Shown here piece after piece: positions 41,310 to 50,100 of a stretch of 64,000 nucleotides of DNA. The DNA lies in the NCBI RefSeq assembly GCF_014084125.1, contig NZ_CP048405.1, forward strand, positions 5,084,001 through 5,148,000, given 5' to 3'. The notes beneath the pieces are model-generated. The model had not been told where the DNA came from. It worked only from the letters and a program-made list of their open reading frames with translations, and made no database searches. The stretch is from Streptacidiphilus sp. PB12-B1b. Its GTDB lineage: Bacteria > Actinomycetota > Actinomycetes > Streptomycetales > Streptomycetaceae. The first letter of the stretch is position 1, and the number at the start of each line of letters is the position of its first letter. The translations under genes and the position numbers were made by a program.

Positions 41310-41828
41310 TCAGCCGAAGTCGCCGAAGATGAACCCGCCCAGGTAGCGGCGCAATTGCTCCTTGGAGAGCTCACCGCTGCCGTCGGTGTCCAACTGCTGG
41401 AACGTGCCCTGGATCCGGTCCGCGGAGACGCCCCAGGCCCGGTGGTAGCGCTCGAACTCGCTCTGCGAGACCTTGCCGTCGCCGTCGACGTCGAACAGGC
41501 CGAACAGCAGGTCGGAGAAGGGCGCCAGGCTCTGCTGGACCGCGTCGGGCGCGGCCTCGGCGTAGAAGTCGACGTACTCCTTGCGGCTGATCCGGTCGTT
41601 GCCGGTCAGGCCGACGCCCTGCTGCAGCTCCTGCCACAGCGCGGTGCTCGCCTGCCGGAACTGCGTGTGCTGCGGCGAGCCGGCGGCGAAGCCGAAACGG
41701 CCCACCAACTCCTGCGCCAGGGCCTCGATGTCCTCGACGCCCAACTCTCCGTTGCCGTCGAGGTCGATCAGGTCGAATGCCTTGCTCACCCTGCTCCGCT
41801 GGCTCTCGGTCTGCGCACTCGTGGTCAC
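41310..41828 (-). CDS. EF-hand calcium-binding protein (calerythrin-like)
   Basis: 172 residues from a GTG at 41828 (TTSAQTESQRS follows); ATG 41867 or GTG 41837 are possible earlier starts. Three canonical EF-hand loops are visible: DLDGNGELGVED (22-33), DVDGDGKVSQSE (113-124) and DTDGSGELSKEQ (147-158). A degenerate second loop lies near 74-85 (TGNDRISRKEYV). Layout and length match the four-hand calerythrin family of actinomycetes, thought to be cytosolic calcium buffers or sensors linked to development. It is convergent with the decayed GNAT gene and isolated upstream by an AT-richer leader. Confidence 0.9.
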   Translation of the reverse strand: MTTSAQTESQRSRVSKAFDLIDLDGNGELGVEDIEALAQELVGRFGFAAGSPQHTQFRQASTALWQELQQGVGLTGNDRISRKEYVDFYAEAAPDAVQQSLAPFSDLLFGLFDVDGDGKVSQSEFERYHRAWGVSADRIQGTFQQLDTDGSGELSKEQLRRYLGGFIFGDFG

Positions 41829-42108
41829 TTCCGGCACCCACCCCTCTGTTTGTTCCGGGTGAACCATTCACTGGATCATAGGCACGGATCCGGGGCCGGT
41901 TCAATGGCCGGGATCGACGGACCAATGATGGCCGAATTCATTTCGGAATACCCCGCCGCGATCCTTTCCACGCGTCACTTCGGGTACTTCCGACGGCCTT
42001 TTCCCCGGAGCACAGCCCGCCCCCGCCGCCCCTTCCCGCACGCACCCCGCCCCGGAGGCCGACCGGTGGGGCCGGGCTCCGGGGCGCGCGCCGACGGGGG
42101 CGGTGCGG

Positions 42109-42579
42109 TCACCGGGTGTCGGGGTGGATGCCGGTGGCCCAACTGGCCAGACCGGCGATGACGACCGCCAGCGGCAGGCACACCAGCAGCTGCCCGGAGA
42201 TCTGCGAGGCGGTGAGCCCGCTGGTGACGCTGACGCCGAGGAACGCCAGGTAGCTGAGGCCCATGATCACCGCGAAGGCGGCGAAGGGCCGGGGCGAGAC
42301 CCGCCCCAGCAGGTACAGCACCCCCACCGCGAGCAGCGTGGCGATGCAGACGCCGGCGCTCAGCGCGCCGGTGTTGGGAAAGCCCGAATTGATGGAGTCG
42401 GAGTTCTCGAAGGCGTTCACATTGACCATGACGCGGACCAGGTAGGTGATCGCCAGCCCGGCCATCACCGCCACGCCCGAGGCGAGCAGGCCGCGTGTCA
42501 TGACGAGCGCCGGGGACCACGAGGGACGCCGGGTTCCCGGCGCGGCGTTGGGAAGTGCGGTGTGCGCGGTGTCGATCAT
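42109..42579 (-). CDS. Four-helix membrane protein of unknown function
   Basis: 156 residues; GGAG lies 7 bp before the ATG at 42579. Four hydrophobic segments are visible: ASGVAVMAGLAITYLVRVMV, SAGVCIATLLAVGVLYLLG, AAFAVIMGLSYLAFLGVSV and LLVCLPLAVVIAGLASWATG. A short loop between helices 1 and 2 (NVNAFENSDSINSGFPNTGA) likely faces outside. I recognise no family or catalytic residues. Divergent from the hydrolase at 42710 with a 130-bp gap. Confidence 0.7.
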   Translation of the reverse strand: MIDTAHTALPNAAPGTRRPSWSPALVMTRGLLASGVAVMAGLAITYLVRVMVNVNAFENSDSINSGFPNTGALSAGVCIATLLAVGVLYLLGRVSPRPFAAFAVIMGLSYLAFLGVSVTSGLTASQISGQLLVCLPLAVVIAGLASWATGIHPDTR

Positions 42580-42709
42580 CGCGGGCTCCAGACGTCGAAG
42601 GAACCGGACCCCCTCCACCCGGTGTACCTCTCCGCGCCCGTTCCCGCCCACCCGGCTACGCCATCCGTGTCCCCGCCCTCCGGCCGTCCGGCGGTATACG
42701 CTCCCGGGC

Positions 42710-43477
42710 ATGGTGACTGCCGAGGTGTCCTTCTTCTCCGGCCGCGACGGCGCGCGCCTGGCGTACCGGGAGCTGGGCCGGGGCAGGCCGCTGGTGCTGC
42801 TGCACGGGCTGACCGGGGACGGGACGCTGTGGCTGAGCCACGGGCAGGCCGAGGCGTTCGCGGCGCGCGGCCACCGTGTGGTCCTGCCGGACTTCCGCGG
42901 GCACGGCCGGAGCGCCAAGCCGCACGACGCCGCCGCCTATCCCCTCGACGTGCTGGCCGACGACGGCCTGGCCCTGGTCGAGCACCTGGGCCTGGACGAC
43001 TACGACCTCGGCGGGTACTCGCTCGGCGCACGGATCGTGGTGCGGATGCTGGTGCGCGGCGCCACACCGGGGCGGGCGGTGGTCGCCGGGCAGGGGCTGC
43101 GCCAGGTCATGGGCTTCGGCGGCGGGGCCGGGGCGCTGCTGCGGCGGGTCTTCGCCGGTGCGGGGACGTTCGAGCCGGGCTCGCCGGAGCACCGGACCGA
43201 GCAGTGGCTCCGCTCCCGGGAGGAGGACCCGGTGGCGCTGCTGCACGTGCTGGACTCGATCGCCGCCACCCCGGCGGAGCCGCTCGGCCTGGTCCGGGTG
43301 CCGACCCTGGTGGCCGTCGGCAGCGAGGACGAACGCGCCGACTCCGCCGACGAGTTGGCCACGGCGCTGGCGCACGGCCGACGGGCCGTGCTGCCCGGGA
43401 ACCATGCGACGGCGGTCACCACGCCGGAGTTCGTCACCGCCGTCGCGGACTTCCTCGCCGGGCAGCAGCAGCCGTAG
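42710..43477 (+). CDS. Alpha/beta hydrolase
   Basis: 255 residues. LVLLHGLTGDGTLWLSHGQA gives the oxyanion HG motif and DFRGHGRSAKP the conserved strand-4 loop. The nucleophile elbow is GGYSLGA (Ser near 103), LVAVGSEDE supplies the acid region and PGNHATAV the catalytic His. Most similar in pattern to esterase/BioH-like hydrolases; substrate unknown. The ATG at 42710 has no clear Shine-Dalgarno, but TATACG lies 14 bp upstream, so the mRNA may be leaderless. Confidence 0.85.
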   Translation: MVTAEVSFFSGRDGARLAYRELGRGRPLVLLHGLTGDGTLWLSHGQAEAFAARGHRVVLPDFRGHGRSAKPHDAAAYPLDVLADDGLALVEHLGLDDYDLGGYSLGARIVVRMLVRGATPGRAVVAGQGLRQVMGFGGGAGALLRRVFAGAGTFEPGSPEHRTEQWLRSREEDPVALLHVLDSIAATPAEPLGLVRVPTLVAVGSEDERADSADELATALAHGRRAVLPGNHATAVTTPEFVTAVADFLAGQQQP

Positions 43478-43505
43478 CCGTAGTGGCGGCAGCCGCCCGG
43501 CGTCG

Positions 43506-44498
43506 TCAGTGCGCGTCGCCCTCGCGGGGCCGCTCCGGCAGAGGCGTGTCGGTGAAGGAGGTCTCGACGTCCTGCTCCGGTCGCCGCTCCTCCTGGTGGA
43601 CGATGGCGTCGAGGACGCTGCGGTCCGCCCGGCTCAGCGGCGGCTGGGTCAGCGTGCGCGGCCAGAGCTTGCGGTTCCGCACCACGTTGACCTCGGCCGC
43701 GTACATGGTGATCTGGGCGCCGAGGTAGAGCCAGGACAGCAGGCCCAGGACGGTGCCGAAGAAGCCGTACACCTGGGTGGCGTGCCGCAGCTCGTGCGCC
43801 ACCAGGTAGCCGCCGCAGGTCTGCAGCAGGGTCCAGGCCGGACCGGCGATCAGGCAGCCCGGCACCAGGCTGCGCAGCGGCACCTCCTTCGGCGTGAGGA
43901 TGCGGAAGCAGGACAGGTAGAGGGCGGTGTTCACCACGGCCGAGCCGACCAGCCCGGCGGCGAAGGCCAGCGGCCCGTGCGCGACGAATCCGGCCAGCGC
44001 GGCCGTGGCCGTGCTCAGCAGCAGGCCTACCGCCAGCGCGGTGATCAGCAGCAGCCCCCGGGCCAGCCGGGCCAAGTAGCCGGGCCGCTCCACACCGGGG
44101 ATGTTCCAGACCTGCGCCATGGCGAACTGCAGGATCTGGGTCACGCCCAGGGAGCCGTAGAGCAGGCCCAGCGCGCCGATCACCACCGCCGCGCCGGTGC
44201 CGTGCAGCGAGTGGATGTTCTGGGTGAGCTGGTTGCCGATGATCGGGAAGTCGGCGAGGGCCGAGTTCAGCACGGCCTTCTGGGCCCCGGCGTTGCCGCG
44301 CAGGACGAAGCCGAGGCACGTGGTGAGCAGCAGCAGCAGCGGAAAGACGGCGGTGAAGCCGTAGTAGGTGATCAGTGCGGCGAGCTGGCCGGCCCGGTCG
44401 TCGCCGTACTTCTTGACGACGGCGTAGGGAACGGCGAGCGGCGGGTGGGCCTGCTGGAGGCGGTCGACCCGTTGCAGGGCCTTGTCAACGGTCTTCAT
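43506..44498 (-). CDS. YihY/virulence factor BrkB family membrane protein
   Basis: 330 residues with about six transmembrane segments: LAALITYYGFTAVFPLLLLL, VIGALGLLYGSLGVTQILQF, LITALAVGLLLSTATAALAG and VYGFFGTVLGLLSWLYLGAQ. The conserved YHY-family features ALITYYGFTAVFPLLLL and FGTVLGLLSWLYLGAQITMY are present. The C-terminal 55 residues are cytoplasmic and acidic. Family members are sometimes annotated as ribonuclease BN but are membrane proteins of uncertain role, possibly transport. Neighbouring genes give no functional hint. Confidence 0.88.
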   Translation of the reverse strand: MKTVDKALQRVDRLQQAHPPLAVPYAVVKKYGDDRAGQLAALITYYGFTAVFPLLLLLTTCLGFVLRGNAGAQKAVLNSALADFPIIGNQLTQNIHSLHGTGAAVVIGALGLLYGSLGVTQILQFAMAQVWNIPGVERPGYLARLARGLLLITALAVGLLLSTATAALAGFVAHGPLAFAAGLVGSAVVNTALYLSCFRILTPKEVPLRSLVPGCLIAGPAWTLLQTCGGYLVAHELRHATQVYGFFGTVLGLLSWLYLGAQITMYAAEVNVVRNRKLWPRTLTQPPLSRADRSVLDAIVHQEERRPEQDVETSFTDTPLPERPREGDAH

Positions 44499-44644
44499 CG
44501 GTCGTCCGTGCCTCCTGTGTCCCTGAACCAGCCAGCCCTCGCCTGCCCCGCCCCACCCGGCTGATGCCTGCGGCGGGCCTCCGGGCGGCGTAACCGCCGA
44601 GGTGGGGCGTGTGCCGCGCGGCCCCTCCGGGGAGGAGTCGGGGT

Positions 44645-45055
44645 ATGTCAGAACAGCGAGCGCAGCACACCCGGCCGCCGGGACTGGACGACGCGACCGT
44701 GGAGGCCCTGGGGCAGCTCTCCAAGGCGCTGGAGACCACGGAGCGGGCCCGAGGGGCCCTGTACGACTTCCACCAGCTGACCGGGGCGGCCGATCTGCAG
44801 CTCGGGGAGGCGGTGGAGCTGCTGCGCCGGGCGGGCCACGGTGAGCAGGCCGCGCGGATCGAGCGGGAGGTCCTGGGCCGCGACGTCATCCCCGGCCACT
44901 GGACGTTCCAGATCGTCGAGGCGTACAACGCCACCTACTACCGGCCCTTCGCCTCGGCCGAGGAGGAGGTCCGCGAGCAGCTGGCCCCCGGCACCGAGCA
45001 CCTGTACGAGGCGGAGATGAAGGAGCGCAGGCAGCAGTCCGGGGGCGCGGTGTAG
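44645..45055 (+). CDS. Conserved hypothetical soluble protein
   Basis: 136 residues with GGAGGAG upstream of the ATG at 44645. It is helical and acidic: LDDATVEALGQLSKALETTE, RARGALYDFHQLTGAADLQL, GEAVELLRRAGHGEQAARIE and EAYNATYYRPFASAEEEVRE. No membrane segment or catalytic motif. I recognise it as a type of small protein frequent in streptomycetes but cannot name a function. Divergent from the YihY gene. Confidence 0.75.
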   Translation: MSEQRAQHTRPPGLDDATVEALGQLSKALETTERARGALYDFHQLTGAADLQLGEAVELLRRAGHGEQAARIEREVLGRDVIPGHWTFQIVEAYNATYYRPFASAEEEVREQLAPGTEHLYEAEMKERRQQSGGAV

Positions 45056-45103
45056 CCCGCGCCCCCGGACGGGCCGCCGTGGCGGCGGCCGACAGCAGCC
45101 CGG

Positions 45104-45367
45104 TCAGGTCACCGGCGCCGGGCTGGGCGCGGGGATGGGCGGCGGGCCGGGCAGCGGCGCGGGCGCGGGGACCGGCTGGGGCTCGCCGGGGCCCGGCGGC
45201 GGCGGGTCCACGGGGGACGGCGGCGCGGGCGGGGCCGGGTCCGGCACCGGGTCGGGGCGGGTCGGCTCCGGCAGCGGGCCGGGCAGCGGCCCGGGGCGCG
45301 GGCCGCCGGGGCCGGGCGACGGGGTCGGGTTGGGCGGCACGGGATCGTTCGGGGGTGGCGTGCTCAT
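45104..45367 (-). CDS. Small Pro-rich protein
   Basis: 87 residues, almost entirely Pro, Gly, Ala, Asp and Glu (MSTPPPNDPVPPNPTPSPGP). It has a good GGAGAGG ribosome-binding site 7 bp before the ATG at 45367. It would be disordered. The composition makes ORF status less certain than usual, but the start signal and consistent PxP pattern favour a real gene. It is convergent with 44645-45055. Confidence 0.5.
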   Translation of the reverse strand: MSTPPPNDPVPPNPTPSPGPGGPRPGPLPGPLPEPTRPDPVPDPAPPAPPSPVDPPPPGPGEPQPVPAPAPLPGPPPIPAPSPAPVT

Positions 45368-45476
45368 CACGTGGCCTCTCCAATGGGGGTCGGGGCCCGG
45401 CTGTGGTCGGGCCCGGCCCGGGGTCAGGGCGCGGCGCACGGTACGGGACGCGGCCCGGACCGGCGCGCGGCCCGGG

Positions 45477-46031
45477 TCAGGACGCGGCGAACGTCGTGAC
45501 CAGCGTCTCGTTGAAGGCGGGCAGGTCGTCCGGCTTGCGGCTGGTGACCAGGGTGTTGGGGCCGCTGCGGCACACCGTGACCTGCTCGTCCTGCCAGCGG
45601 GCGCCGGCGTTGATCAGGTCGGTGCGCAGGCTGGGCCAGGAGGTGAGGCTGCGCCCGGCCACCACGCCCGCCTCGATCAGCGTCCACGGGGCGTGGCAGA
45701 TGGCGGCGACCGGCTTGCCGGCGTCGAAGAACGCCTTGACGAACGCGACGGCGTCGGCGTCCATCCGCAGCGCGTCCGGGTTGGCGACCCCGCCGGGCAG
45801 CACCAGCGCATCGAAGTCCCGCACCGACGCCTTGCCCACCACCTCATCCACCTCGAAGCGGTCGGCGCGGTCGAGGTGGTTGAACCCCTGGGCCTGGCCC
45901 TCCTGGGTGGAGACCAGCCGGGCCGAGCCGCCGGCCTCCAGCACCGCCTGCCACGGTTCGGTCAGCTCCACCTGCTCGATGCCCTCCGGGGCGACCAGGA
46001 ATGCGACCGTCTTTCCCTGCAGGGTGTCCAT
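45477..46031 (-). CDS. PfpI/DJ-1 family type 1 glutamine amidotransferase-like protein
   Basis: 184 residues with the DJ-1/PfpI layout. GKTVAFLVAPEGIEQVELTE supplies the conserved Glu of the family. VRDFDALVLPGGVANPDALR is the core, and the nucleophile elbow AAICHAPW has Cys112-His113. Proteins of this group act as stress proteases, glyoxalases or deglycases. Divergent from Dps with palindromes between the two, so both are probably stress-induced. Confidence 0.9.
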   Translation of the reverse strand: MDTLQGKTVAFLVAPEGIEQVELTEPWQAVLEAGGSARLVSTQEGQAQGFNHLDRADRFEVDEVVGKASVRDFDALVLPGGVANPDALRMDADAVAFVKAFFDAGKPVAAICHAPWTLIEAGVVAGRSLTSWPSLRTDLINAGARWQDEQVTVCRSGPNTLVTSRKPDDLPAFNETLVTTFAAS

Positions 46032-46055
46032 GGCCGAATCCCTCCTTCCTCACGC

Positions 46056-46078
46056 GTACGGGAGTGGTTCTTCCGTAC
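46056..46078. promoter_or_regulatory. Inverted repeat in the PfpI-Dps intergenic region
   Basis: GTACGG-N11-CCGTAC lies about 25 bp upstream of the PfpI start. It could bind a dimeric stress regulator acting on PfpI and perhaps Dps. Confidence 0.4.
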
Positions 46079-46198
46079 TCGCCTTGCCGGGCACGGCGGT
46101 CGCAAACGGGCGCCCGGCCGGAGCGCGCGGCGAACACCGACATTCTTCGCGAACCGGGCATGAGTGTGCCGCCCGTTTGGGGGCACGCGAACAACAGG

Positions 46199-46218
46199 GC
46201 CCGCAGACGCCTGCGGGC
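46199..46218 (+). ncRNA. Perfect 8-bp stem-loop in the dps leader
   Basis: GCCCGCAG-ACGC-CTGCGGGC forms a tetraloop hairpin ending 27 bp before the Dps ATG and just before its AGGAAGG ribosome-binding site. It has no U-run, so it is not a simple terminator; it may stabilise the message or gate translation. Confidence 0.4.
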
Positions 46219-46245
46219 TGCCACGGATCAGGAAGGTCACCCAGC

Positions 46246-46755
46246 ATGGACACCCCCCGTTACACCGTCCCCGGTCTCGACACCGACGACGCGGCCACGG
46301 TCATCGACCTGCTCAAGATGCGCTTGCACGCCCTCAACGACCTCGCGTTGACGCTCAAGCACGTCCACTGGAACGTGGTCGGACCGCACTTCATCGCCGT
46401 GCACACCATGCTCGACCCGCAGGTCGAGGCCGTCCGGGCGATGGTGGACGAAACGGCCGAGCGGATCGCCACCCTCGGCGGCTCCCCCGACGGCACCCCC
46501 GGCACCCTGGTCGCCGAGCGCACCTGGGAGAACTACAAGCTGGGCCGCGCCGACGCGCTGGAACACCTGGTCGCCCTGGACCACGTCTACAACGGCCTCA
46601 TCGCCGACCACCGCAGCGCCGCCGACGCCATCGAGGAGACCGACCCGGTCACCCAGGACCTGCTCATCGGCCAGCTGCACGGCCTGGAGCAGTTCCACTG
46701 GTTCATCCGGGCCCACCACGAGACCGCGTCCGGCACGCTCAGCGACCGGACCTGA
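46246..46755 (+). CDS. dps: Dps family DNA-binding ferritin-like protein
   Basis: 169 residues; AGGAAGG precedes the ATG at 46246. The inter-subunit ferroxidase site is recognisable: LTLKHVHWNVVGPHFIAVHT provides His41 and His53, and VRAMVDETAERIATLGGSP provides Asp68 and Glu72. Dps dodecamers store iron, consume peroxide and compact the nucleoid under stress. No long basic N-terminal tail is seen, so DNA binding might rely on the surface or on other Dps. It is followed closely by a metal exporter gene, which may be co-transcribed. Confidence 0.93.
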   Translation: MDTPRYTVPGLDTDDAATVIDLLKMRLHALNDLALTLKHVHWNVVGPHFIAVHTMLDPQVEAVRAMVDETAERIATLGGSPDGTPGTLVAERTWENYKLGRADALEHLVALDHVYNGLIADHRSAADAIEETDPVTQDLLIGQLHGLEQFHWFIRAHHETASGTLSDRT

Positions 46756-46778
46756 CCGGACCGGGAGGAGACGGCCGC

Positions 46779-47819
46779 ATGGGCCGGCGCAGGGGCGAGG
46801 ACAGCTCGCCCGGGGTGGGAGAGGCGCCGGGAACGGCGTCGGAAGCGGCGCCAGGGGCAGGGACGGCATCCACGATCGTCCTGGCCCTGGTGTCCAATCT
46901 GGTCATAGCGGCTGCCAAAGCGGCCGGGGCGCTCATCTCGGGCTCCCCGGCGCTCCTCTCCGAAGCCGCCCACTCCGTGGCGGACAGCATGAACGAGGTC
47001 TTCCTCCTCACCTCGCTGCGCCGCGGACGCCGGGTGCCGGACCGCAAGCACCCCTTCGGCTACGGCAAGGAGCGGTACTTCTGGTCGCTCCTGGCCGCCG
47101 TGGGCATCTTCATCACCGGCGGCTGCTTCTCCTTCTACCAGGCCGCGAAGGCATGGCGGCAGACCAGCGGCGAATCGCACTCCGGCTACATCATCGGCCT
47201 GTCCGTGCTGGCCGTGGCCCTGCTGACCGAGGGCGGCTCGCTGGCCAAGGCGGTGCTGCAACTGCGCGCCGAGGCCCGGCAGCAGGGCCGCAGCACGGCG
47301 GCGCAGCTGCGCCGGGGCACCGACCCGGCGCTGCGCACCGTCCTGGCGGAGGACAGCAGCGCCGTGCTCGGCGTCCTGCTGGCCGGGGCGGGTATGGCGC
47401 TGCACATGGCGACCGGGAATCCGCGCTTCGAGGCGGCGTCGGCGCTGTGCATCGGCATACTGCTGGTGGTCGTGGCCGTACGGCTGGGGCGCGAGGCCGA
47501 GCACGAGCTGATCGGCCAGGCCGTCGACCCGGAGGTCCAGGGCGAGCTGCGGGACTTCCTGTTGCAGCAGCCCGAGATCGACACCGTGCCCGAGCTGCTC
47601 ACCATGCGGATGGGGCCGGCGTCCACGCTGTTGGCCGCGCGGGTGGATCTGAACGGCGGCATCGACAGCGAGCGCCTGGAGGACGTCTGCGTGCGCATCA
47701 AGCGGGCGATCACTGCCCGCTGGCCCGCCTTCGACCAGGTCTTCCTGGACATCACCGACGCCGAGGCCCAGGCCCACCCGCGAACCGACCGGGCCCGGAC
47801 CGGCCAGCAGGCGCAGTGA
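46779..47819 (+). CDS. Cation diffusion facilitator family transporter
   Basis: 346 residues, GGAGGAG before the ATG. About five or six membrane helices; the first carries the metal-site pattern in SEAAHSVADSMNE (His65, Asp69). A second site is seen in AEDSSAVLGVLLAG (Asp near 193). The C-terminal cytoplasmic domain (EAEHELIGQAVDPEVQGELR) is present. CDF transporters export divalent cations such as Zn, Fe or Mn in exchange for protons. Starting 24 bp after Dps, it probably shares its transcript, giving an iron- or metal-stress pair. Confidence 0.9.
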   Translation: MGRRRGEDSSPGVGEAPGTASEAAPGAGTASTIVLALVSNLVIAAAKAAGALISGSPALLSEAAHSVADSMNEVFLLTSLRRGRRVPDRKHPFGYGKERYFWSLLAAVGIFITGGCFSFYQAAKAWRQTSGESHSGYIIGLSVLAVALLTEGGSLAKAVLQLRAEARQQGRSTAAQLRRGTDPALRTVLAEDSSAVLGVLLAGAGMALHMATGNPRFEAASALCIGILLVVVAVRLGREAEHELIGQAVDPEVQGELRDFLLQQPEIDTVPELLTMRMGPASTLLAARVDLNGGIDSERLEDVCVRIKRAITARWPAFDQVFLDITDAEAQAHPRTDRARTGQQAQ

Positions 47820-47834
47820 GTCGGGCGCGGTGAG

Positions 47835-48500
47835 TCAGGCGGCCCTGCCCGCCCTCCCGCTGTCGTCCTGCTGGCCGTCCTGGTCCAGTCGGCCGCCGCT
47901 GAGGCGGAGCCGGACCAGGGCGACCGACAGCCGGGCGACGTCCTCGGGCCGGACCTTGCGGGCCAGCCCGGCGGGGGTGTGCGGCAGGCCGAGCCGGGCG
48001 GCCTGGTCCAGGGCGGCCCGGTCGAAGTACGGGCTCAGCTCGGGCCAGACCTCCTGCGCCTCGCGGCAGAAGATGTCCGCGCCGACCGGCCCGATCCGCG
48101 GATGCTCCTGCAGCAGTCGGCGGATCCGCCCGGGATCGCCGTCGGCCTCCTCGCGCAGTCGGCGCAGATCGCCGTGGTAGCGCCGGTTCAGCAGGGTCGC
48201 GCCCTCCCGCAGCGCGGTCGCCGTGCTCTCGTCGTAGCGCTTGTAGTGGGCCCGCCCCAGCGCGTCGACGATCTGCTGCCAGGGCGCGTCCGCCATCGCC
48301 GGTACCGTGCGCAGCCCGTCCGCGCTCAGCTCCCGCGACGCGGCGACGGCGATGCCCGCCGAGATCCGGGTCGAGCTCAGCAGCGACAGCACCAGCAGCC
48401 GGTACAGCGGGGACGGCTGGTTCCGCAGGGTGATGCCCGCCTCGTCGGCGAAGCTCCGGCCGTACTCCCGGAGCAGTCGGTCGACCACGTGCCCGCTCAT
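47835..48500 (-). CDS. HhH-type DNA glycosylase / endonuclease III-like protein
   Basis: 221 residues from the ATG at 48500 (GAAGGGA upstream; an earlier in-frame start at 48533 has no such site). LYRLLVLSLLSSTRISAGIA and the helix-hairpin-helix area (LLQEHPRIGPVGADIFCREA) match the HhH-GPD fold, but the usual Lys-Asp catalytic pair is not obvious. Proteins like this act in base-excision repair or are diverged relatives. Convergent with the CDF gene, divergent from the GAF-phosphatase gene. Confidence 0.72.
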   Translation of the reverse strand: MSGHVVDRLLREYGRSFADEAGITLRNQPSPLYRLLVLSLLSSTRISAGIAVAASRELSADGLRTVPAMADAPWQQIVDALGRAHYKRYDESTATALREGATLLNRRYHGDLRRLREEADGDPGRIRRLLQEHPRIGPVGADIFCREAQEVWPELSPYFDRAALDQAARLGLPHTPAGLARKVRPEDVARLSVALVRLRLSGGRLDQDGQQDDSGRAGRAA

Positions 48501-48678
48501 GCGCACGGTCCCTTCGGTAGCGGCCCGGCCCACGCGCTCCGGTGGCCCGGCGTCGGTGTTCCCTGGTCAGGACCTCTACCCGGGCCCGTCGGCCCGACAC
48601 GCCGAGGCCCGGATCGGGCCCGCGGACGGGGCGGCCCGGGGCCGATACTGGGGGTACGAGGCCGACGCTAGGAGCCAC

Positions 48679-50034
48679 GTGACCGCGTACCCGGACGACG
48701 ACGAACCGTACGAGCTGGAGTGCGCGCTCCAGGACGCGCTGGACCGGCTCACGCTGCTCTCCGCCGTCTCCGAGGCGCTGGCCAGCACCCTGGAACCGGA
48801 GCTGGGCCTGCGCCGGTTGTGCCGGGTGCTCGTCCCGGCGCTGGCGGACTGGTGCGCGGTGGATCTGCTCCGGGAGGACGGGCGGCTGCACCGGATGGTG
48901 GTGGAGCACCGCGATCCGGGTGCGGCGCCGAGGGCGTTCGAGGCGCTGCTGCCCCCGGCGGCGGCGGATTCGCCCTCACCCCTGGTCGAGGCGCTGCGCG
49001 CGTCGGGGCCGGTGCGGCTGGACGGCTTCCCCGGGCCGGAGACCGCCGCCGACCCGCTGCACCGCTTCGAGCTGCGCGCCTTCGCCGTGCTGGGCGCGCG
49101 GCGGGCGGTGCTGGTGCCGCTGGTCGCCCGGCACCGCGTGCTGGGCGTGCTGACGCTGGCGCAGCTGGAGCCCGACGGCAGGGACGGGACCGACCGGATG
49201 CCGCTGATCGAGGACGTGGCCCACCGCGTCGGCCTGGCCCTGGACAACGACCGGCTGCACGCCCAGATCGCCCGCATCGCCGAGCGGTTGCAGCGCTCCC
49301 TGCTGCCCGACCTGCCGCAGCACGGCCTGCTGGACATCGCCGCCCGCTACACCCCGGCCCGCGACGGCGCGGAGGTCGGCGGCGACTGGTACGACGCGTT
49401 CCTGCTCCCCGACGACACGCTGACGCTGATCATCGGCGACGTCACCGGCCACGACCTGAAGGCCGCCGTCTCCATGAGCCAGGTGCGCAACATGCTGCGC
49501 GGCATCGCCTGCGACCGCAAGGAACCACCGGGCAAGATCCTCGCCCGGCTGGACGCGGCCAACGCCATCCTCTACCCCGGGCAGACCCTGACCTGCCTGT
49601 ACGCGCTGCTGGACCAGCCCGATCCGGCCGGGCCCTGGCACCTGGACTACGCCGTGGCCGGGCACCTGCCGCCGCTGCTGGTCACCCGGGAGGGGGGCAC
49701 CCGGTTCCTGGAGCAGGGCCGCAGCCTGCTGCTGGGCGTCCGCCCCCACCGCACCCGGCCGCAGGCGACCGAGCTGCTGCCGCCGGGCGCCACCGTGCTG
49801 CTCTACACCGACGGGCTGATCGAACGCCGGGACGAGCCGCTGGACGAGGGCATGACCCGGCTCCGGCAGCGCGCCGCCGCCCTGGCCACGGCGCCGCTCG
49901 GGACCTTCTGCGACACCCTGATGGCGGGCCCCGGCGGCAACTGCAGCGACGACATCGCCCTGATCGCCGTGCGCATCCCCCCGCGCCCCGCCCACCGGGA
50001 CGGGGCCGGTGACCCGGTGGAGCAGGGCGGCTGA
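48679..50034 (+). CDS. GAF-domain PP2C (SpoIIE/RsbU-type) protein phosphatase
   Basis: 451 residues from a GTG with AGGAG upstream. An N-terminal GAF domain spans about 25-190 (LSAVSEALASTLEPELGLRR; LVPLVARHRVLGVLTLAQLE). The SpoIIE phosphatase follows: LQRSLLPDLPQHGLLDIAAR, RDGAEVGGDWYDAFLLPDDT with the first metal Asp, LIIGDVTGHDLKAAVSMSQV, and GNCSDDIALIAVRI with the last metal Asp. Such enzymes dephosphorylate anti-sigma-factor antagonists and thereby switch on alternative sigma factors. No antagonist gene is adjacent; another SpoIIE phosphatase lies at 53300-55168. Confidence 0.92.
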   Translation: MTAYPDDDEPYELECALQDALDRLTLLSAVSEALASTLEPELGLRRLCRVLVPALADWCAVDLLREDGRLHRMVVEHRDPGAAPRAFEALLPPAAADSPSPLVEALRASGPVRLDGFPGPETAADPLHRFELRAFAVLGARRAVLVPLVARHRVLGVLTLAQLEPDGRDGTDRMPLIEDVAHRVGLALDNDRLHAQIARIAERLQRSLLPDLPQHGLLDIAARYTPARDGAEVGGDWYDAFLLPDDTLTLIIGDVTGHDLKAAVSMSQVRNMLRGIACDRKEPPGKILARLDAANAILYPGQTLTCLYALLDQPDPAGPWHLDYAVAGHLPPLLVTREGGTRFLEQGRSLLLGVRPHRTRPQATELLPPGATVLLYTDGLIERRDEPLDEGMTRLRQRAAALATAPLGTFCDTLMAGPGGNCSDDIALIAVRIPPRPAHRDGAGDPVEQGG

Positions 50035-50100
50035 ACCGCGCTGCGGCGCGGGCTCCCCCGGTCGGGCCGCAGCGGCGGCTCCGCCTGCGAAGATCTGCGC

